DNA of 64,000 nt, from assembly GCA_019916065.1 (NCBI GenBank), contig CM034241.1:7833920-7897919 (forward strand), read 5' to 3'. The notes beneath the pieces are model-generated. The model was not told where the DNA came from. It did no database searches and saw only the letters and a program-made list of their open reading frames with translations. Made by a program: the position numbers and the translations under genes. Source of the stretch: Vitellaria paradoxa (taxonomy: Eukaryota > Streptophyta > Magnoliopsida > Ericales > Sapotaceae). Positions 43,313 to 55,403 of the stretch are shown in pieces. Every line of letters starts with the position of its first letter. Position 1 is the stretch's first letter.

Positions 43313-44040
43313 TGTTGAACAATAAAAAATACTGCCGGAACTGCTCACCGGAATTGCTTACACAGAATTGCTCACCACATTAATTGGAAAAGCGAAAACC
43401 CAAGCCTACAGAGCACAAGAAGTCGGAGATTATTATCGGAGAGGGTCTCCGACCAGAAACCCTCCGATGGTAATGTTAGAATAGGCTTGAGACAATTGTA
43501 AAGCAAAGAGCAATGGAAACAATTAACAATAGTGAGCATGCCTGGATTTTGAGGCTAAGTCCTGGATTTATAGTAAGATAGTATAAATAAATTAATATGT
43601 AAATAATTAAATTGTAATGATTTTACATCTTATATCTATATACCAAAGTACATGACGGTTTACTTTTCCTTAAATGCCTTTCATGCCAATTTAATGCTTT
43701 CCACTTAGCATTGAATGTGCATGGGAGGAATAACCCACTAGAAATAGATAGAATACAACATTTGAGAAATTTTCAAATGTCACATCTGTCTGCCACTGTA
43801 AAGAAATGAACTAACCAAGCTAACTATGAAGTAATAAATTCAATTTATTTATTATCATTTCGCATTTATGTTGAATCACACCAACATAACTCTATTAGGT
43901 TGGTGGGACCCACTGCAGTGATTTATTAATTATTAAACCAACGCCAAGCACATTCTTATTGTGCTCAGGGTGGTGCCACATATCCCATTTCATTGTGCTC
44001 AGGAAGACGCCATACGTACCTAGTTGTTTTTGTACCAACA
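43313..44040 (-). repeat. 5' LTR of Gypsy element 2
   Basis: 728 bp. On the minus strand it starts TGTTGGTACAAAAACAAC and ends TTGTTCAACA. It matches 32894-33627. Confidence 0.9.
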
Positions 44041-44102
44041 GTCATGTACGCATATTTGATTCTGACGATTTTGTTATATTACTGTGGAGAATTTATGCAA
44101 TA

Positions 44103-47100
44103 ATGAAGCTTATTGCAGCCTATTTGCTTGCGTGTTGAGGATCTCAAAGGCATGCTTAGCTTTGGTACTCTCTCTCTCTCTTTTCTTTTTCAAAAACACG
44201 CACAATTTACTAGAACACACTTTTTGCAGTCATATCTATACAAAAACGTTGATTCCTCATTTAGGTTTAGTTAATCGTTCAAGAAACTCTTCATCGTGGC
44301 TATAATGTGTCAGATCATCTTGTTATTATTGAAACGAATAACGTAAAATTTCTTGTTGCATCTTTCATCATGTAACTTACCTCCAATTTCCTCCTATAGT
44401 GCTTTTGCAATTGTCTGATTCTGGTACAAACACAATCAACAGAATCTAACATTCCATTCAGAATATTGCCTCTGCAAATGTTGTCATAATTCTCTCATTC
44501 CTGTGTGTTACAGGTATTTGCAATGGGTTCATTTTCATTCTTAGTAGGCTTTACAGGTTGTTGGTGTGCTTACAACATAGGCAACTTCTGCTATTGTATG
44601 AAATTTCCTCCTTTAAAGTGTTCAAGTTTGATGAATCTGTAGACATCTTCCTTAGTTTAGTTATAGCCATTTTTCTAGAAATTTACAATAACTAAGCCTT
44701 AAGATTGTCAGAAAGACAGAAGATAAAATAAAAAATTCTGGAATTTGGCTTCAAGGCTTGTTGCTATGCCACTTTCCTAGAGGCGTAATTTGCCCCCACG
44801 AATCAACTCTAGGATACAATTAAGTTCATTGTTTGATTGTGTTTTTGCGGAATAAAACCAGACCATTGATCAATCATAAGATAGCAGAATATCATTTTTC
44901 AAAAATAATTCTATAGTAATTAGTTTCCAAGATGTATAGAGAATTCAAATATTTGATTTTCAGTGTCTAGAATGATTCTGGACTTGACAATTTATAGATA
45001 CAGTCGTATTTGTTTGGTACATACAGGTTCGTTAAAACAATATGGTTGTTAATTAACAGTCATCTTAGAAGTCAAATAACTTCTAAGTTAATTTATGATT
45101 GTTGGATTTGAATTTAAAGATTTCGAGTCACCTATAAATTTATAATAAATGAAAATAAAAAATACATACAAAATTCCTGTATTTTATTTAATTACTATGT
45201 CAAGTGTCCAATTCCTGTATTTTATTTAAATACCTATTGTCAAGTGTCCAAGTGCTAGGTGCATCGATAAAAGCATCTAAAATACGTCTTTACACTTGTG
45301 CACGTATGTTCCATGTGTAGGATAGTATTTCTCAAATCAATTCAAGAGGATTAGGTAGGCTTAAGTATTTAAGCCCACTAGATGCCTATGCCATTTTCAA
45401 TATGGGACAATAGACCTCCCAGATATTCCACTCATAGCATAATATTTCTCAAATCCACCTGATAAATGTGTTTACAACAAATTTTATAATGGCATTAGAG
45501 TTATCATTTGTTTATACATAGATGAATGCTCATATTGGTATGTGATTTGAATCAAAATTATCAAATGGAGATTAAGAAATAAATTACCTTGTTGTTCTTC
45601 TAATGAAAGATATGGGTGAGCAGAACTAACGTTAGTAGGATAGACATTAGGCGATCGGTCCAAGCTCAGGCTGAGCTCAAAATTAATTCATTGCCCATCA
45701 GGCTTAAATCAATTCCAAGCCTATCTATTTGAACCCACTTAGAACTAAAATTAAATTTTTTTTGTATAAAACTCAATTTTTATAATAAATACAAATAAAA
45801 TTTAGTGTTTGTATAGCTTGTTTATTAGCAATCTCTGAGGTAAACACTTCATTTGTAATCATTCTTGTTTAATTGTTAATGGTTCACCAACACAAAGTCA
45901 AAGAGTGTTTGTGTACCAGTTAAAAAGGTTGGGAAAAGAAAAAAAAAAAGAAGTTCCAGTGTTTTGGCAGAAAACCAGTGGGCAAACATGCCTCGCGAGC
46001 AACTCTAGAGAATCTTGCGCCTGTGAGTTGCCCTGGAACACTTGGCAGAATTTGACCAAATGTGCAAGCATGCCTCGCAAGCAGCTCTAGAGATTCTTGT
46101 GCCCGCGAGTTGCCCAGGAGCTCACATAGAATTTTATAATCTTGCCCAAATGACTTTCTTGCCTTTCTCTTTTGATGTAAATAGCAAATATCTATCCCAA
46201 ATCCTAGCTTTTGACCTCACGCCTCTCACCCATGCCTTTTCAAGGCAAAACACCAAACGATGACAGAGGCAAAGATGATTCATGGTCCATGACCTCACTT
46301 ACCTTCTTTGGCAAAGATCTTTGACTACAACGCTCAATCTGTTGGTGTGCATCAGATTGGGGAGCATTTCTCTTCACAGATGAAGATTGTTTGTCTTTAC
46401 ATTTGAGGTTAGTTTGTAGAAAGTTTAGCAAGTAAGGTTAGGATGAGTTTTTGTACAAGTAAATCATGGGTAGTTGATTGGGTAAAATTGGGAACCTTGT
46501 AATCTCTCTTTATATAGTGAAAATTATTTTTAGTATGGTCCATTCAAGAATTCGGGGGTTATTTCTCCCTTGTGTTCAAATGAGTTTTACCTTTGTTAAC
46601 AAATCATTGTATCCATTGATGCGATTGTTGATTTGGGTTAGAATTTAAGTTTGGTTATCTCTTAGTTTTTGTGGTTGATTGGATTTGGATACTAGTTGGT
46701 GATTTTGGGACTTCAAAAATAATACATACAAATATATAAAATATATAAAAAATAAATATTTTTAATTTTTCTGGCAGAATCAAGCCACCATTGAGCTTCA
46801 TACCAATCCAAAACCCTAGAAAATAGGCTGGGCTAAGCCAAGGCCATTTTGTCCATCCTTAAACGTTAGGGATCAAAATCTTTATAGATGGTGATTCTAC
46901 ATCATTATCTCGAAATGGTGCTTAAAAAGTTTTGACCATCTTGATTGTACACCAGTTTCTACACCCATTTATCATAACCTCAAAATTAGTAACATAGGAA
47001 AGTCAGCTGCACAACTTGAATATGCAAAAGTAATAGGACGCTTGACGTATGCAACGCCAAGCACTAGGCCCATATATTGCCTGCGCAGTTGGAAAGCTCA

Positions 47101-50100
47101 GTAGCTATTCTAACAATCCAAGTGATATACATTGGCTTGCTCTAGAAGAGTACTAAAATACTTGAAGAAAACCATGAATAAGAGGCCTTGCTACAATGGA
47201 TATCCTTTGTTTTAGAAAGATTCACTGATACTAGTGGGATTACAATAGGGAATACCATTCTTCTACTAGTGGTTGGATGTTTACACTTGGTGGGGTGCCA
47301 TATTTGGAGGATCAAGAAGCAAACTTGCATAACAGACTCAACCTTGACAACAGAATTTGAAGCATTAGCATTAGGCAGTAAGGAAGTAGAATGGTTAAGG
47401 GATTTGGTACAAGAGATACATTTGTGGTGTAAAGTATGTTTCCTATATCTTTACATTGTGATAGTGAAGCTTACAGTATCTAGAGCATATAGTCAAGTAT
47501 ATGAAAGTCTAGATATATTTGATATAGTTATGTGAGGCAATTGATTGGCATTGAAGTAAATTTAAAATAGACTTTGTGAGATCTAGTCAAAATTGGCAGA
47601 TCCTTTTAACAAAGGACTTGCAAGAGATTTGGTTGTTCCAAGCATCAAAGGGGATTGGTCGGAGCCTCAACTTAACACATTTGATAATACATCAAATCTT
47701 GAGTCAGGGAGACAACGTACACTATAAGAGTGATTGCAAGCACTAATATTGGTCATCCCAAGTTAAAATGTGCTTAGTCTCATAACGTATAAAAGGTAGA
47801 ATGAGTTAAATACTCTTAATGAACCTATAACGAGTATTTGTTGAAATGCTTTAATTATAAGAGCATTTTTGACAGAGTTCACACGTGTGATGTGTGAAAT
47901 GTGGTTCTTCTAAGAGCTAAGGGTTGGTTTCCCTAAAGCACTGATGACAAGGATATGGACACAAGGCCATAAAAGTGTTGATCTAACTCGAGCAGTTATA
48001 AGAACAAGTCTTGTATGCTAGATGCATGCGACTAATTGTTATACGCTTGTTGGTTCAAAGCTTACTTTACCTTGCCATTTTGATATAGGGTCAACATGTC
48101 TAGGCTTATAAAAGTTCAAATTGCAAGAAACTTTTACATAAGCATGAGACTTTAGAATTATCGGGAATTTTAGTTTCTTTTGGAAATATTTGGGAATGTT
48201 AAATATTTCCAAAATAATGGGAGGTGTGCAGTCTCACATTGGAATGACAAGTGACATTTAGTGGGTTGATACTTGGGTCTATTAAAGCCTCTTGAATTGA
48301 TTTAAAAATAATATGCTACCCGTGAAACAAGTATGCCCGTGTGTGTGGCACATACGCACATTTTAGGTGCACTTGGACACTTGGCAATAGGAAATTAAAT
48401 AAAATACTTAAATTCTTTTTGTGTTTTATTATTTTTATTAAATATAAATTTATAGTTGACTTTGGAATAGTAGAATTCAAATATTTCAAATTACAACAGT
48501 CATAAACTGATTTGACTGCGTTAATTCCAAGATGGATGATTGTTAGTTAGCAGTTATAGTTGTCCTAAAAAGTATGTCTGCTCCAAACATGCATATTTGT
48601 ATGTATAAATTGCGAAGCTTTAGAATTATATTTTGGACATTAAAAATCAGGTATCTGGATTCCGTAATTCATCTAGGAAACTAATTCTGTAGAAATTATT
48701 TTCCATGGCTGATAGTTTATATTCTTTTGTGATTGCTCAGTGGTCAGATTTCGTTATGCAAAAATGAGGTCAAACACTAGGCTTAGGCTATTCGTGATCC
48801 GGTTGGCCCTCCAGATTTACATCGGTGGTTGTGAAATAAGCCTCAAGGAAAGTGGCATTGCTATACCCCTGGAAGCCTTCTCTTTTCCTTTTTTTTTTTT
48901 TTTTTCTTTGAACGTAATATTATATTTTATCTACTCTATCTGGTTGTAATGCGTTAATATATTAATAGTCTGATTATTTTTTTGATTGATATGGATCTTG
49001 CCATTTAATTTATAAGTTCCATATTTTTTTTCATCCTTTTGAAATGGTATAATATTTATTTTTTTGGTGACTGAGAAACTTGCCTCTTAACTTTTTAGAC
49101 GACTTTTAATGTCTACTGATACTTGACATTCGGATAGACCTCTAAATTTATTGTTCCAAGTGATAACCTAAAAATTAGAATAAATCTATAATTTTGGCCA
49201 CTAAAGAGTAGGGATGGCTGCAACCAAACATTACCAAGCAGCTCGAGGCTTGGATCAAGCTCCTTTGATGACCCAAACCAGCCGAGCTCGAGTCAAGATT
49301 TTGGCTTGTCTTGAAATCGGGCTCTGCTTGAGTCATGCTGTGCCCAGCTTAAGTTGGTTTGCGAATATTACAGAACCAAAATAGCTCTAGTTTATGGTCA
49401 GATGAGTGAATCGCCGGAGCTCCAAAACTATGTTTTGTTTTGTTTTTATAAAAAATCCTTACTGATGTGGCCTTAGGCCTCAATTTTGATTTAGCAGTCC
49501 CTGAATTTGGTTTTGCATCTTTGTCCGGGCTCATTTTCCGTTCCGGAAGATGGGTCTTGGAATAAAAACTTTAGGGTCTGTGATGAAGTCGCTGTTTTTG
49601 CATGGGGATAGCTGTGAGAATTTTTTAAATAGTTTAATATTTATTTATTTATTTCTAGTGAAAAAAAGTTTGATTTGATTTAGTTTGATTTGGTTTGATT
49701 TTAATATTTATTCATTTTGATGTTAATATTTTATTATGGAAAGTATTTTGGCGAATGTATGCTCTTTCTAAACGAAAGAGAATTAATAAAAAAAAATGAA
49801 AGAGAATTAATAAAAAAAAAATTTCTGTTACTTTTAAAGAAATATACCAAAAAAATATATATTTTTAAGTTCCAATTGGTTTTCCCATGATTGCCTCTCT
49901 GTCTCTCTCTCTCTCTCCCTCTCTCTCTTACTTTTTTTTTTTTAATGGTTACCCATGAGTTGGCCTTGCCATCAGATATCCTGAAAAGTTGAAAACAATA
50001 TGAGAATTTTTTTCCATTTCAGCTGCTTACCATCTAAGGGAGTGGAATTATATTGTGTGGTTGATATGGTGGCTTTGCTTGTACTAAATATAAATATACA

Positions 50101-50771
50101 GTTGGAGCAGAAGCTGATGATGACAAGATTCAGCTTCTTTTGTCGGAGGTTGAGGGTAAGGATATAACAGAGCTTATTGCATCTGGAAGGGAGAAGTTGG
50201 CTTCAGTTCCTAGCAGTGGTGGTGGTGCTGTTGCATTATCTGCATCTGCTGCTGCAGGCGGCGGCGGCGGTGTTGCTGCGGCTGCTGCCAAGCCTAAGAA
50301 AGAGGAAAAGGTGGAAGAGAAAGAGGAGTCGGATAAGGTGAGCCTTTGGACAATTGCAAGTTGTATTTTTTGATTTTTGTGACATCTTACGTCACCTGCC
50401 AACAAGTATATTGTATTTTCTTCTGGTACGTGAAAATTTGTAGTCGCTTTTTCGTAAGGGGTACTTTCAGGATGAAGCACGTTCCGTGACCCTAACCGGT
50501 AAAAGGTCACGAAGGGTAAACTAGCCTAAGTAAATCCTGTCTGACCGACTCAACTGAGGAGGTTGTTAAAAGCCCGTCACAATAAATGATAGACTGTCTC
50601 CCAAAGAAAAATCGAACTTGAAATCATGCAAATCAAGATCTTCAGCCGCTCCAGAATCTCACTCGCCCACCCCGAAGGGTGTAGTATATTTATTGTCTTC
50701 GTTCACCACGATATGGATTATTCTTTTTCTTTTAACTCGCTGCAGGATGCGGGCTTCAGTCTTTTGACTAA
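44103..50771 (+). CDS. RPP2: 60S acidic ribosomal protein P2 gene, exon 1 damaged
   Basis: P2 forms the ribosomal stalk with P0 and P1 and recruits elongation factors. Exon 1 (44103-44164) reads [10 protein letters not shown], then, after a net loss of about 26 bases that shifts the frame, [10 protein letters not shown]. Exon 2 (50102-50337) gives [38 protein letters not shown], the Gly/Ala hinge and the charged [11 protein letters not shown] segment. Exon 3 (50746-50771) encodes the conserved end DAGFSLFD only if one T is restored in a T-run at about 50762. Introns are GT-AG. Restored length would be about 115 residues, normal for P2. It is either a pseudogene or an intact gene with assembly errors; the 26-base loss argues for real damage. 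Introns show it is not a processed copy. Confidence 0.85.
44735..45480 (-). repeat. Copia-type LTR-like segment, inverted, in P2 intron 1
   Basis: Its reverse complement aligns with 48160-48890. Shared blocks are GGGAGGT-TGT-CCCA-ATTG near the start, ATAAATTTATAGGTGACT, GGAAACTAATT and CTAGGAAAGTGGCAT. The internal duplication CAATTCCTGTATTTTATTTAA occurs near 45172 and 45210. The two copies face each other about 2.7 kb apart. Confidence 0.6.
45481..46900. other. P2 intron 1, left-middle part
   Basis: No gene is seen. A two-copy 82-bp tandem duplication (about 45975-46125) shares CATGCCTCGCRAGCARCTCT. The rest is AT-rich and probably Copia or unrelated repeat debris. Confidence 0.4.
46905..47700 (+). 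pseudogene. Ty1/Copia RT-RNase H remnant in P2 intron 1
   Basis: [11 protein letters not shown] near 46950 leads to [19 protein letters not shown], then [12 protein letters not shown] near 47150. RNase H follows with [20 protein letters not shown] near 47315, [12 protein letters not shown] and [14 protein letters not shown] near 47600. These are the standard C-terminal blocks of plant Copia pol. Stops and shifts are present. The GKGLA-type end and the downstream LTR-like segment agree in orientation. Gag and integrase are missing. Confidence 0.82.
48160..48890 (+). repeat. Copia 3' LTR-like segment in P2 intron 1
   Basis: It follows the Copia pol remnant by about 450 bp. A TGTTAAATATTTCC start near 48198 and the block TGGGAGGTGTGCAGTCTCAC are LTR-like. 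It matches the inverted copy at 44735-45480. The exact ends are uncertain. Confidence 0.55.
48891..50101. other. Right end of P2 intron 1
   Basis: It has poly-T, a CT microsatellite near 49896-49930 and a GAGCTCGAG-rich stretch near 49230-49370. No gene. The intron ends in ATATACAG at 50101. Confidence 0.45.
50430..50680 (-). mobile_element. SINE-like element in P2 intron 2
   Basis: It shares a diverged block with the SINE upstream of MDHAR: GGTAAACTAGCCTAAGTAAA and CTGACCGACTCA here match GGTAAACCAGTCTAGGCAAG and CTGACCGACTCA there. A B-box-like AAGTTCGATTT lies near 50612 on the minus strand. Imperfect flanking repeats (TATATTGTATTTTCTTC near 50408, TATATTTATTGTCTTC near 50685) could be its decayed target duplication. 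Confidence 0.5.
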
Positions 50772-51754
50772 AAGGCTTGGAATGCTCAACTCTACATTTG
50801 CTGGTAGAGGAAAGTCTGACCAGTTGAAATCATTGCAATTTGATTCGCGATGTTTGGTATGAAATTTTATTAGTGGAACTTACGAATTTTGATCCCCCTG
50901 GGAAATGAGTCTAATTTTTTATGTTATTGGATAAATTATTGGTTGCATTGGTGTGATTTCAGTGTTAGTATTCCCAACACATGGTACGTGCCCTTTATTA
51001 GTCTTGCAAGCTACCAAAAACGATTACTTCTTGCAGTTTTTTTTACCATATTCACTGTTTGTTGCTACCTATATGAATGACCTAACCTGAGAACAAAAAA
51101 TTAACTTGATCGTGACATGATACCTCCTATTAAAGATTGTATTCTAGTAAAATTGGGATTGATTAATTTGATAGTTATATGATATAATTACTTAATTTAT
51201 TACACTAAGTGTACAGGGACTTTTATCAATCTTAATGCTTTATCACTAGCATTTAATGTTACTTACCACTATTGTTGTTAAATTCTATTACTATTATGGT
51301 CAAACTACCACCATTATAATCAAATCAAGATATGCATGTCAGATATTATATATTTATAAATTTTAAAGACGTGCAAAGTAACGGTTTCTCTTTATGAGAT
51401 TATCATTATTATGACTTGTTCTTATCTTTAACGTCAAAGTGTCTCTCTAATTTAATTTTTCACATATCATTTTTATATCACATCTTTCTACTTTTATTAT
51501 AATTTTTTTTCTATTTTTTATCTACCAAATAGGCTCCTAGTAAGTAGTGACACATTCACAATTAAACATGTACCACATCAACAGGTAGTTTAAATAGCAA
51601 CAATTTGCACAATTATGAAATGAGATATGAAAAGCAATGGCCATACAGTTTACAATTTTCCACATTATCCTCAACCTTATTGGAGGGCGGTTGACTCTTG
51701 GCGCCATATGCAGTGAACAAACGAACTATTTCTTGACGCGGAAAACCAAATAAC
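50772..51754. other. P2 3' flank and AT-rich intergenic DNA
   Basis: It should hold the 3' untranslated region. No other gene is seen. Confidence 0.4.
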
Positions 51755-51757
51755 TTA

Positions 51758-52072
51758 CGTGGTATTCGGTTTATTTTTTTATTTTTTAATTTTATTTTTA
51801 TTTTATGTGTTAAAAATCTTAAAACGAGAATATAAAAAATGCTCAATTTTCTTTATTTTAAAATTTTTCTCATTTTTTATTAAAAATTCTCAAAACGACT
51901 TTTGTCATTTTTCATTTTATGTGTAAAATCATTTTCTGTTTTTGAAAATAAAATTTGAAAACACAAATAATCAAATACGTTTTGATATATTTCTTTTATT
52001 TTCAAAAGTATAATATGAAAAATAAATTCAAAACAAACAAATAAAAAATAAAAAAATTAATCAAACGAGCCC
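51758..52072 (-). mobile_element. Tourist-like MITE, copy 2
   Basis: 315 bp between TTA at 51755-51757 and TTA at 52073-52075. The inner part (CGACTTTTGTCATTTTTCAT) is the reverse complement of the 59351 copy. The left end GGTATTCGGTTTATTT and right end ATCAAACGAGCCC are decayed inverted repeats. Confidence 0.7.
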
Positions 52073-52075
52073 TTA

Positions 52076-52285
52076 GTACAGCATGCATGAATATCTTCTC
52101 TACCATTTTTTTGAGCACTGGCAAATCATAATAATAATAATAATGATAATGAAATCATAATTACTTATTAGCCTTTTTACTTTTCTTTCCATTTTAGAAA
52201 AAAATTACTCATAATCCGATCGACATGACATTTATCCTACGTGAACTCTGCGTTGGATGAGGCGAGGCCTGAGGTCTGAGCTTTA
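52076..52285. other. Short spacer before the fold-back element
   Basis: An AATAATAATAATAATG repeat near 52128 and nothing else recognised. Confidence 0.4.
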
Positions 52286-52293
52286 GTACTCGG

Positions 52294-53361
52294 GAAAGGG
52301 CGGGTGTCGCAGCAGTCGAGACAAGCGGCATTGTTTTGTGAATAAGGCGATCAATCTGGCAGTTTTGTTTGAGAGAAAGCCTGGGTATAGAATAAAAAAA
52401 AAAATTATAAAAAATAATTATTTTTTTATTTGATTAAATTAAAAAATAAAATAAAATAAAATAAAAAATATTTTTAATATGATTATTTAACTTTTAACAA
52501 CTTTTAGTTATTTGGTAAAACAAATAAAAATTTTTGTAACATCTGGCAATTATTTATGTTTAGTAAAAATTTTGATAACTTTTGAATTAGATTAAAAGTA
52601 AAATAATCATTATATCTCTTGTCAGCTCAGCAAAAAATTGATGTATTGGTAATCTACGACATAAGATTATTGATAAATTTTTGTGTTTTACCAAATACTT
52701 AAAATACTAAAAGTTTATATTTTATTTTTATTTTTTTAAGACTCTATTTTTAAGACTCTATGTCCTTGTGTTCTAATAAATAATTTGAATAGACATAATT
52801 ATCCTTCATAAATTAATCTTTACAATTTTGGACAAAAACATCCAACTTTGTTTGTATAAGAAAATATGTTATAAAATACAAAAAAATTATTTATTTTTAT
52901 ATTTTTAACAAGTATATTAATAATTAATTATTTATAAAAGTTAACTATTTTTTTGTTTTACTACACACCTAAAATTTATCAAAAGTTACTTAGTCATATT
53001 AAAATATTTTTTAATTTATTTTGTTAATAATACTGTGTTACAGGTTGTTAACATATCAATTTTTCGGTGAGCTGGCGAGAATTATAATAGTTATTTCACT
53101 TCAACTAAGTTCAAGTTCAAAAGTTACTAAAAAATTCTCTTTGCTTTACCAAATATCTAAATGTTTCTAAAAATTATTTAATCATATTAAAAATATTTTC
53201 TATTTTATTTTATTTTCTAACTTAATCAAATAAAAATTAATTATTTTATTTATAATTTTTTTATTACGCACTCAGGCTTTCTCTCCAACAAAACCGCCAG
53301 ATCGATCACTTATTAGACTAAACGATGCCGTTCGTCTCGACTGCTCGGTCCCCCTTCCTTG
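52294..53361. mobile_element. Fold-back element with about 400-bp inverted arms
   Basis: The left arm, from GAAAGGGCGGG through AGCAGTCGAGACAAGCGGC, AGAGAAAGCCTG and GTCAGCTCAGCAAAAAATTG to about 52700, is mirrored by the right arm, from about 52990 through CAATTTTTCGGTGAGCTGGC, CAGGCTTTCTCT and GTCTCGACTGCT to 53361. Flanks GTACTCGG (52286-52293) and GCACTCGG (53362-53369) are an 8-bp target duplication with one mismatch. No protein is encoded. It resembles non-autonomous DNA transposons with long inverted repeats (hAT or Mutator type); the family is not decided. Confidence 0.75.
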
Positions 53362-53369
53362 GCACTCGG

Positions 53370-54878
53370 TCTTTTAAATTTTGGAATTTAAAATTCAAAC
53401 CTCATTATATTTTATAAAATTATATAAATTATATTTTTATCAATTTTAAATAAATTAAAAATTAATTATTTTTTTAACATTTATCTTACGTCATCAAAAC
53501 GATCAATAATTGTTGATTCACGTGAGACTCAAAATCAATGAATATAGATTGACAATCTCGACTGTTAAATTGTACAAATTTATTAAATAATGTATAAATA
53601 TTTATTAGACAAAATAACTAAAATTTTTTATTTAAAAATATATTTAAACTTTAATTTTTAAAAATAAACATTTAAATTAAAATTTCAATTGTAATGTACT
53701 TAAAATTTAAATTTTAAATACATACATTTTTACACTCTTTGTGTCATTTATATAATAAGAAAGTTTAAAATTTTGAATTTAAGATATTTTCAACTATTGA
53801 ATTTGCTCAATGGCTAGAACTTTTTTTGAATACTTTTTATGTAAAAAATTTTAAATTAATATTTTAAAAAATATGATAATATTTGTAATAAATCATAAAA
53901 AAATTGATTTCGATCATCACTGCACTACTGCTCATGATTACCGGACATGGATGACACATGCCAGAGAACCTATAAATACGTAAAGCATGAAGGAGAGAGA
54001 TAAGTACCATCTACGTAGCAAAGATTCTATAAAAATTACTCTTTAACTTCCTTTCCTTATATATGTATACTAATTTGACTGTCGGCCAAATATTGCTCGA
54101 CCGGCAATTTTTTCATTTAAGGACTTTGGCAATAAATCACTAAACCTAAGATACCAGTTTCATCGGACTCTAGTCTGACCACATAAGAAGCATCTCGTAA
54201 TCTAATTGGCCACGTCAGTAGAAGGTCTTGTTAGATTATTTGACACTCCAGTAATAAATAATAAAATTTTATACATTTATTAAATACTGTATGGATACTT
54301 TAATATCTCTTGATTAGTGATTTTTTATTTTTATAAGTTATTTTCACATTTTTTATGTAAGTTTATTTTATAAATTTAAATTTAAATTATTTACACATCA
54401 AATTATATTCATGTGTCTTTAAGCACAAATCATTACTAGTGATTGCACATGGCACGCCAATATCCAACAAGGCAATAATATTGGGACAAGCAAATGGTTA
54501 GTTCGATTAGAAATCGAATTGATTGAATTTTTTATTATCACTTTTTTACCAAACCAACCGACTAACCAAAGAAAACTAAAAAAAATTGAAATAATTCAAT
54601 TTTATTTGATTTTTGATCAGTTCAATTTTAAATTAAAATTAAAAAAAAAAAACATACTACAAAAAAAGTTCAAATATATTTATTTGGATTTCAACTTAGG
54701 CTAAGGGTAAAGAGATGGATAACACCTTAAAAATATAATTTTGAGCTTTTAAGATACATATTTTTTTTTAATATTAAATAAAAATTTAAATTTCAAATCG
54801 TTTGATTATAATAGTTAAAACCATGGTCAAACTGAATTAATCGAAATTCTCAAAAACTAACCGAATAAATTAAATAAA
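53370..54878. other. AT-rich intergenic region
   Basis: No gene. TATAAATACG near 53971 precedes a stretch with TGACTGTCGGCCAAATATTG near 54078, which looks like decayed LTR sequence. From about 54490 the DNA is rich in TTCGAT/AACCGA motifs, which resume after 55404, so the solo LTR candidate probably split an older repeat. Confidence 0.4.
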
Positions 54879-55403
54879 TGTGAGGTATAAAAATAGTTTG
54901 TCCGACCACAAGAGTGGTCTGCCGACCATAAATTGCGCCCCCGAACAGGGAGGTATATTACGGTTAAATTGGGACTAGATAGTTTGCTAGTTATGTTGTA
55001 TAGTTTCTTTATGTACTACACTTTCACACGGCTCCCGAAGCTTACATCATCTGGCATTTAATATTAGCCACTCACCTCCACTTTAAGTCACATCAAGATA
55101 AAGTAATAGTCAAATCAACAAAAAGTAAGACAAACACTCCATCTATAAATACCAAAAATTAAGACAGTGTAAAGGCTCTCTCTTTTCGGCTCCTTTTTCT
55201 CTGATCTTCTTCTCTCTCTCTTTATTTACATGAGCTTATATCTATACAAGAAACTGACTTAAGTATCGGAGTGTCCTTGGTCAGGGACCAACTCCGACCG
55301 CTTTATTTTACTATACTCTTGCTTGCAGACCGCCGAGAGGGGATTTCAATGAACAAGGGAGAGAATGGATCTACGGAGAAGAATGTAAAATTATTGCCGA
55401 ACA
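54879..55403 (+). mobile_element. Solo LTR candidate
   Basis: 525 bp with TG start and CA end, flanked by ATAAA (54874-54878) and ATAAC (55404-55408). It contains a TATA box (CTATAAATACC near 55143), a CT-rich leader and GACTTAAGTATCGGAGTGTC near 55257. That last block is shared with the R/U5 region of Gypsy element 1. No internal region follows. The ends are uncertain. Confidence 0.5.

Larger units (their letters stand above)
32894..44040 (-). mobile_element. Second Ty3/Gypsy Tat-lineage element, minus orientation, inactive
   Basis: Both LTRs, a primer-binding site inside the right LTR, gag, protease, RT, two RNase H domains and integrase run right to left. A minisatellite and a plus-strand antisense gene follow. 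LTRs are 734 and 728 bp, with TGTTGG/CCAACA ends partly mutated. No target duplication is evident because the left flank is microsatellite. Many stops and frameshifts make it inactive. It lies about 60 bp upstream of the P2 start codon. Confidence 0.9.

Noticed and set aside
50130..50510. Minus-strand open frame opposite P2 exon 2
   Set aside because: It is the shadow of the Gly/Ala hinge and acidic tail and has no family match.
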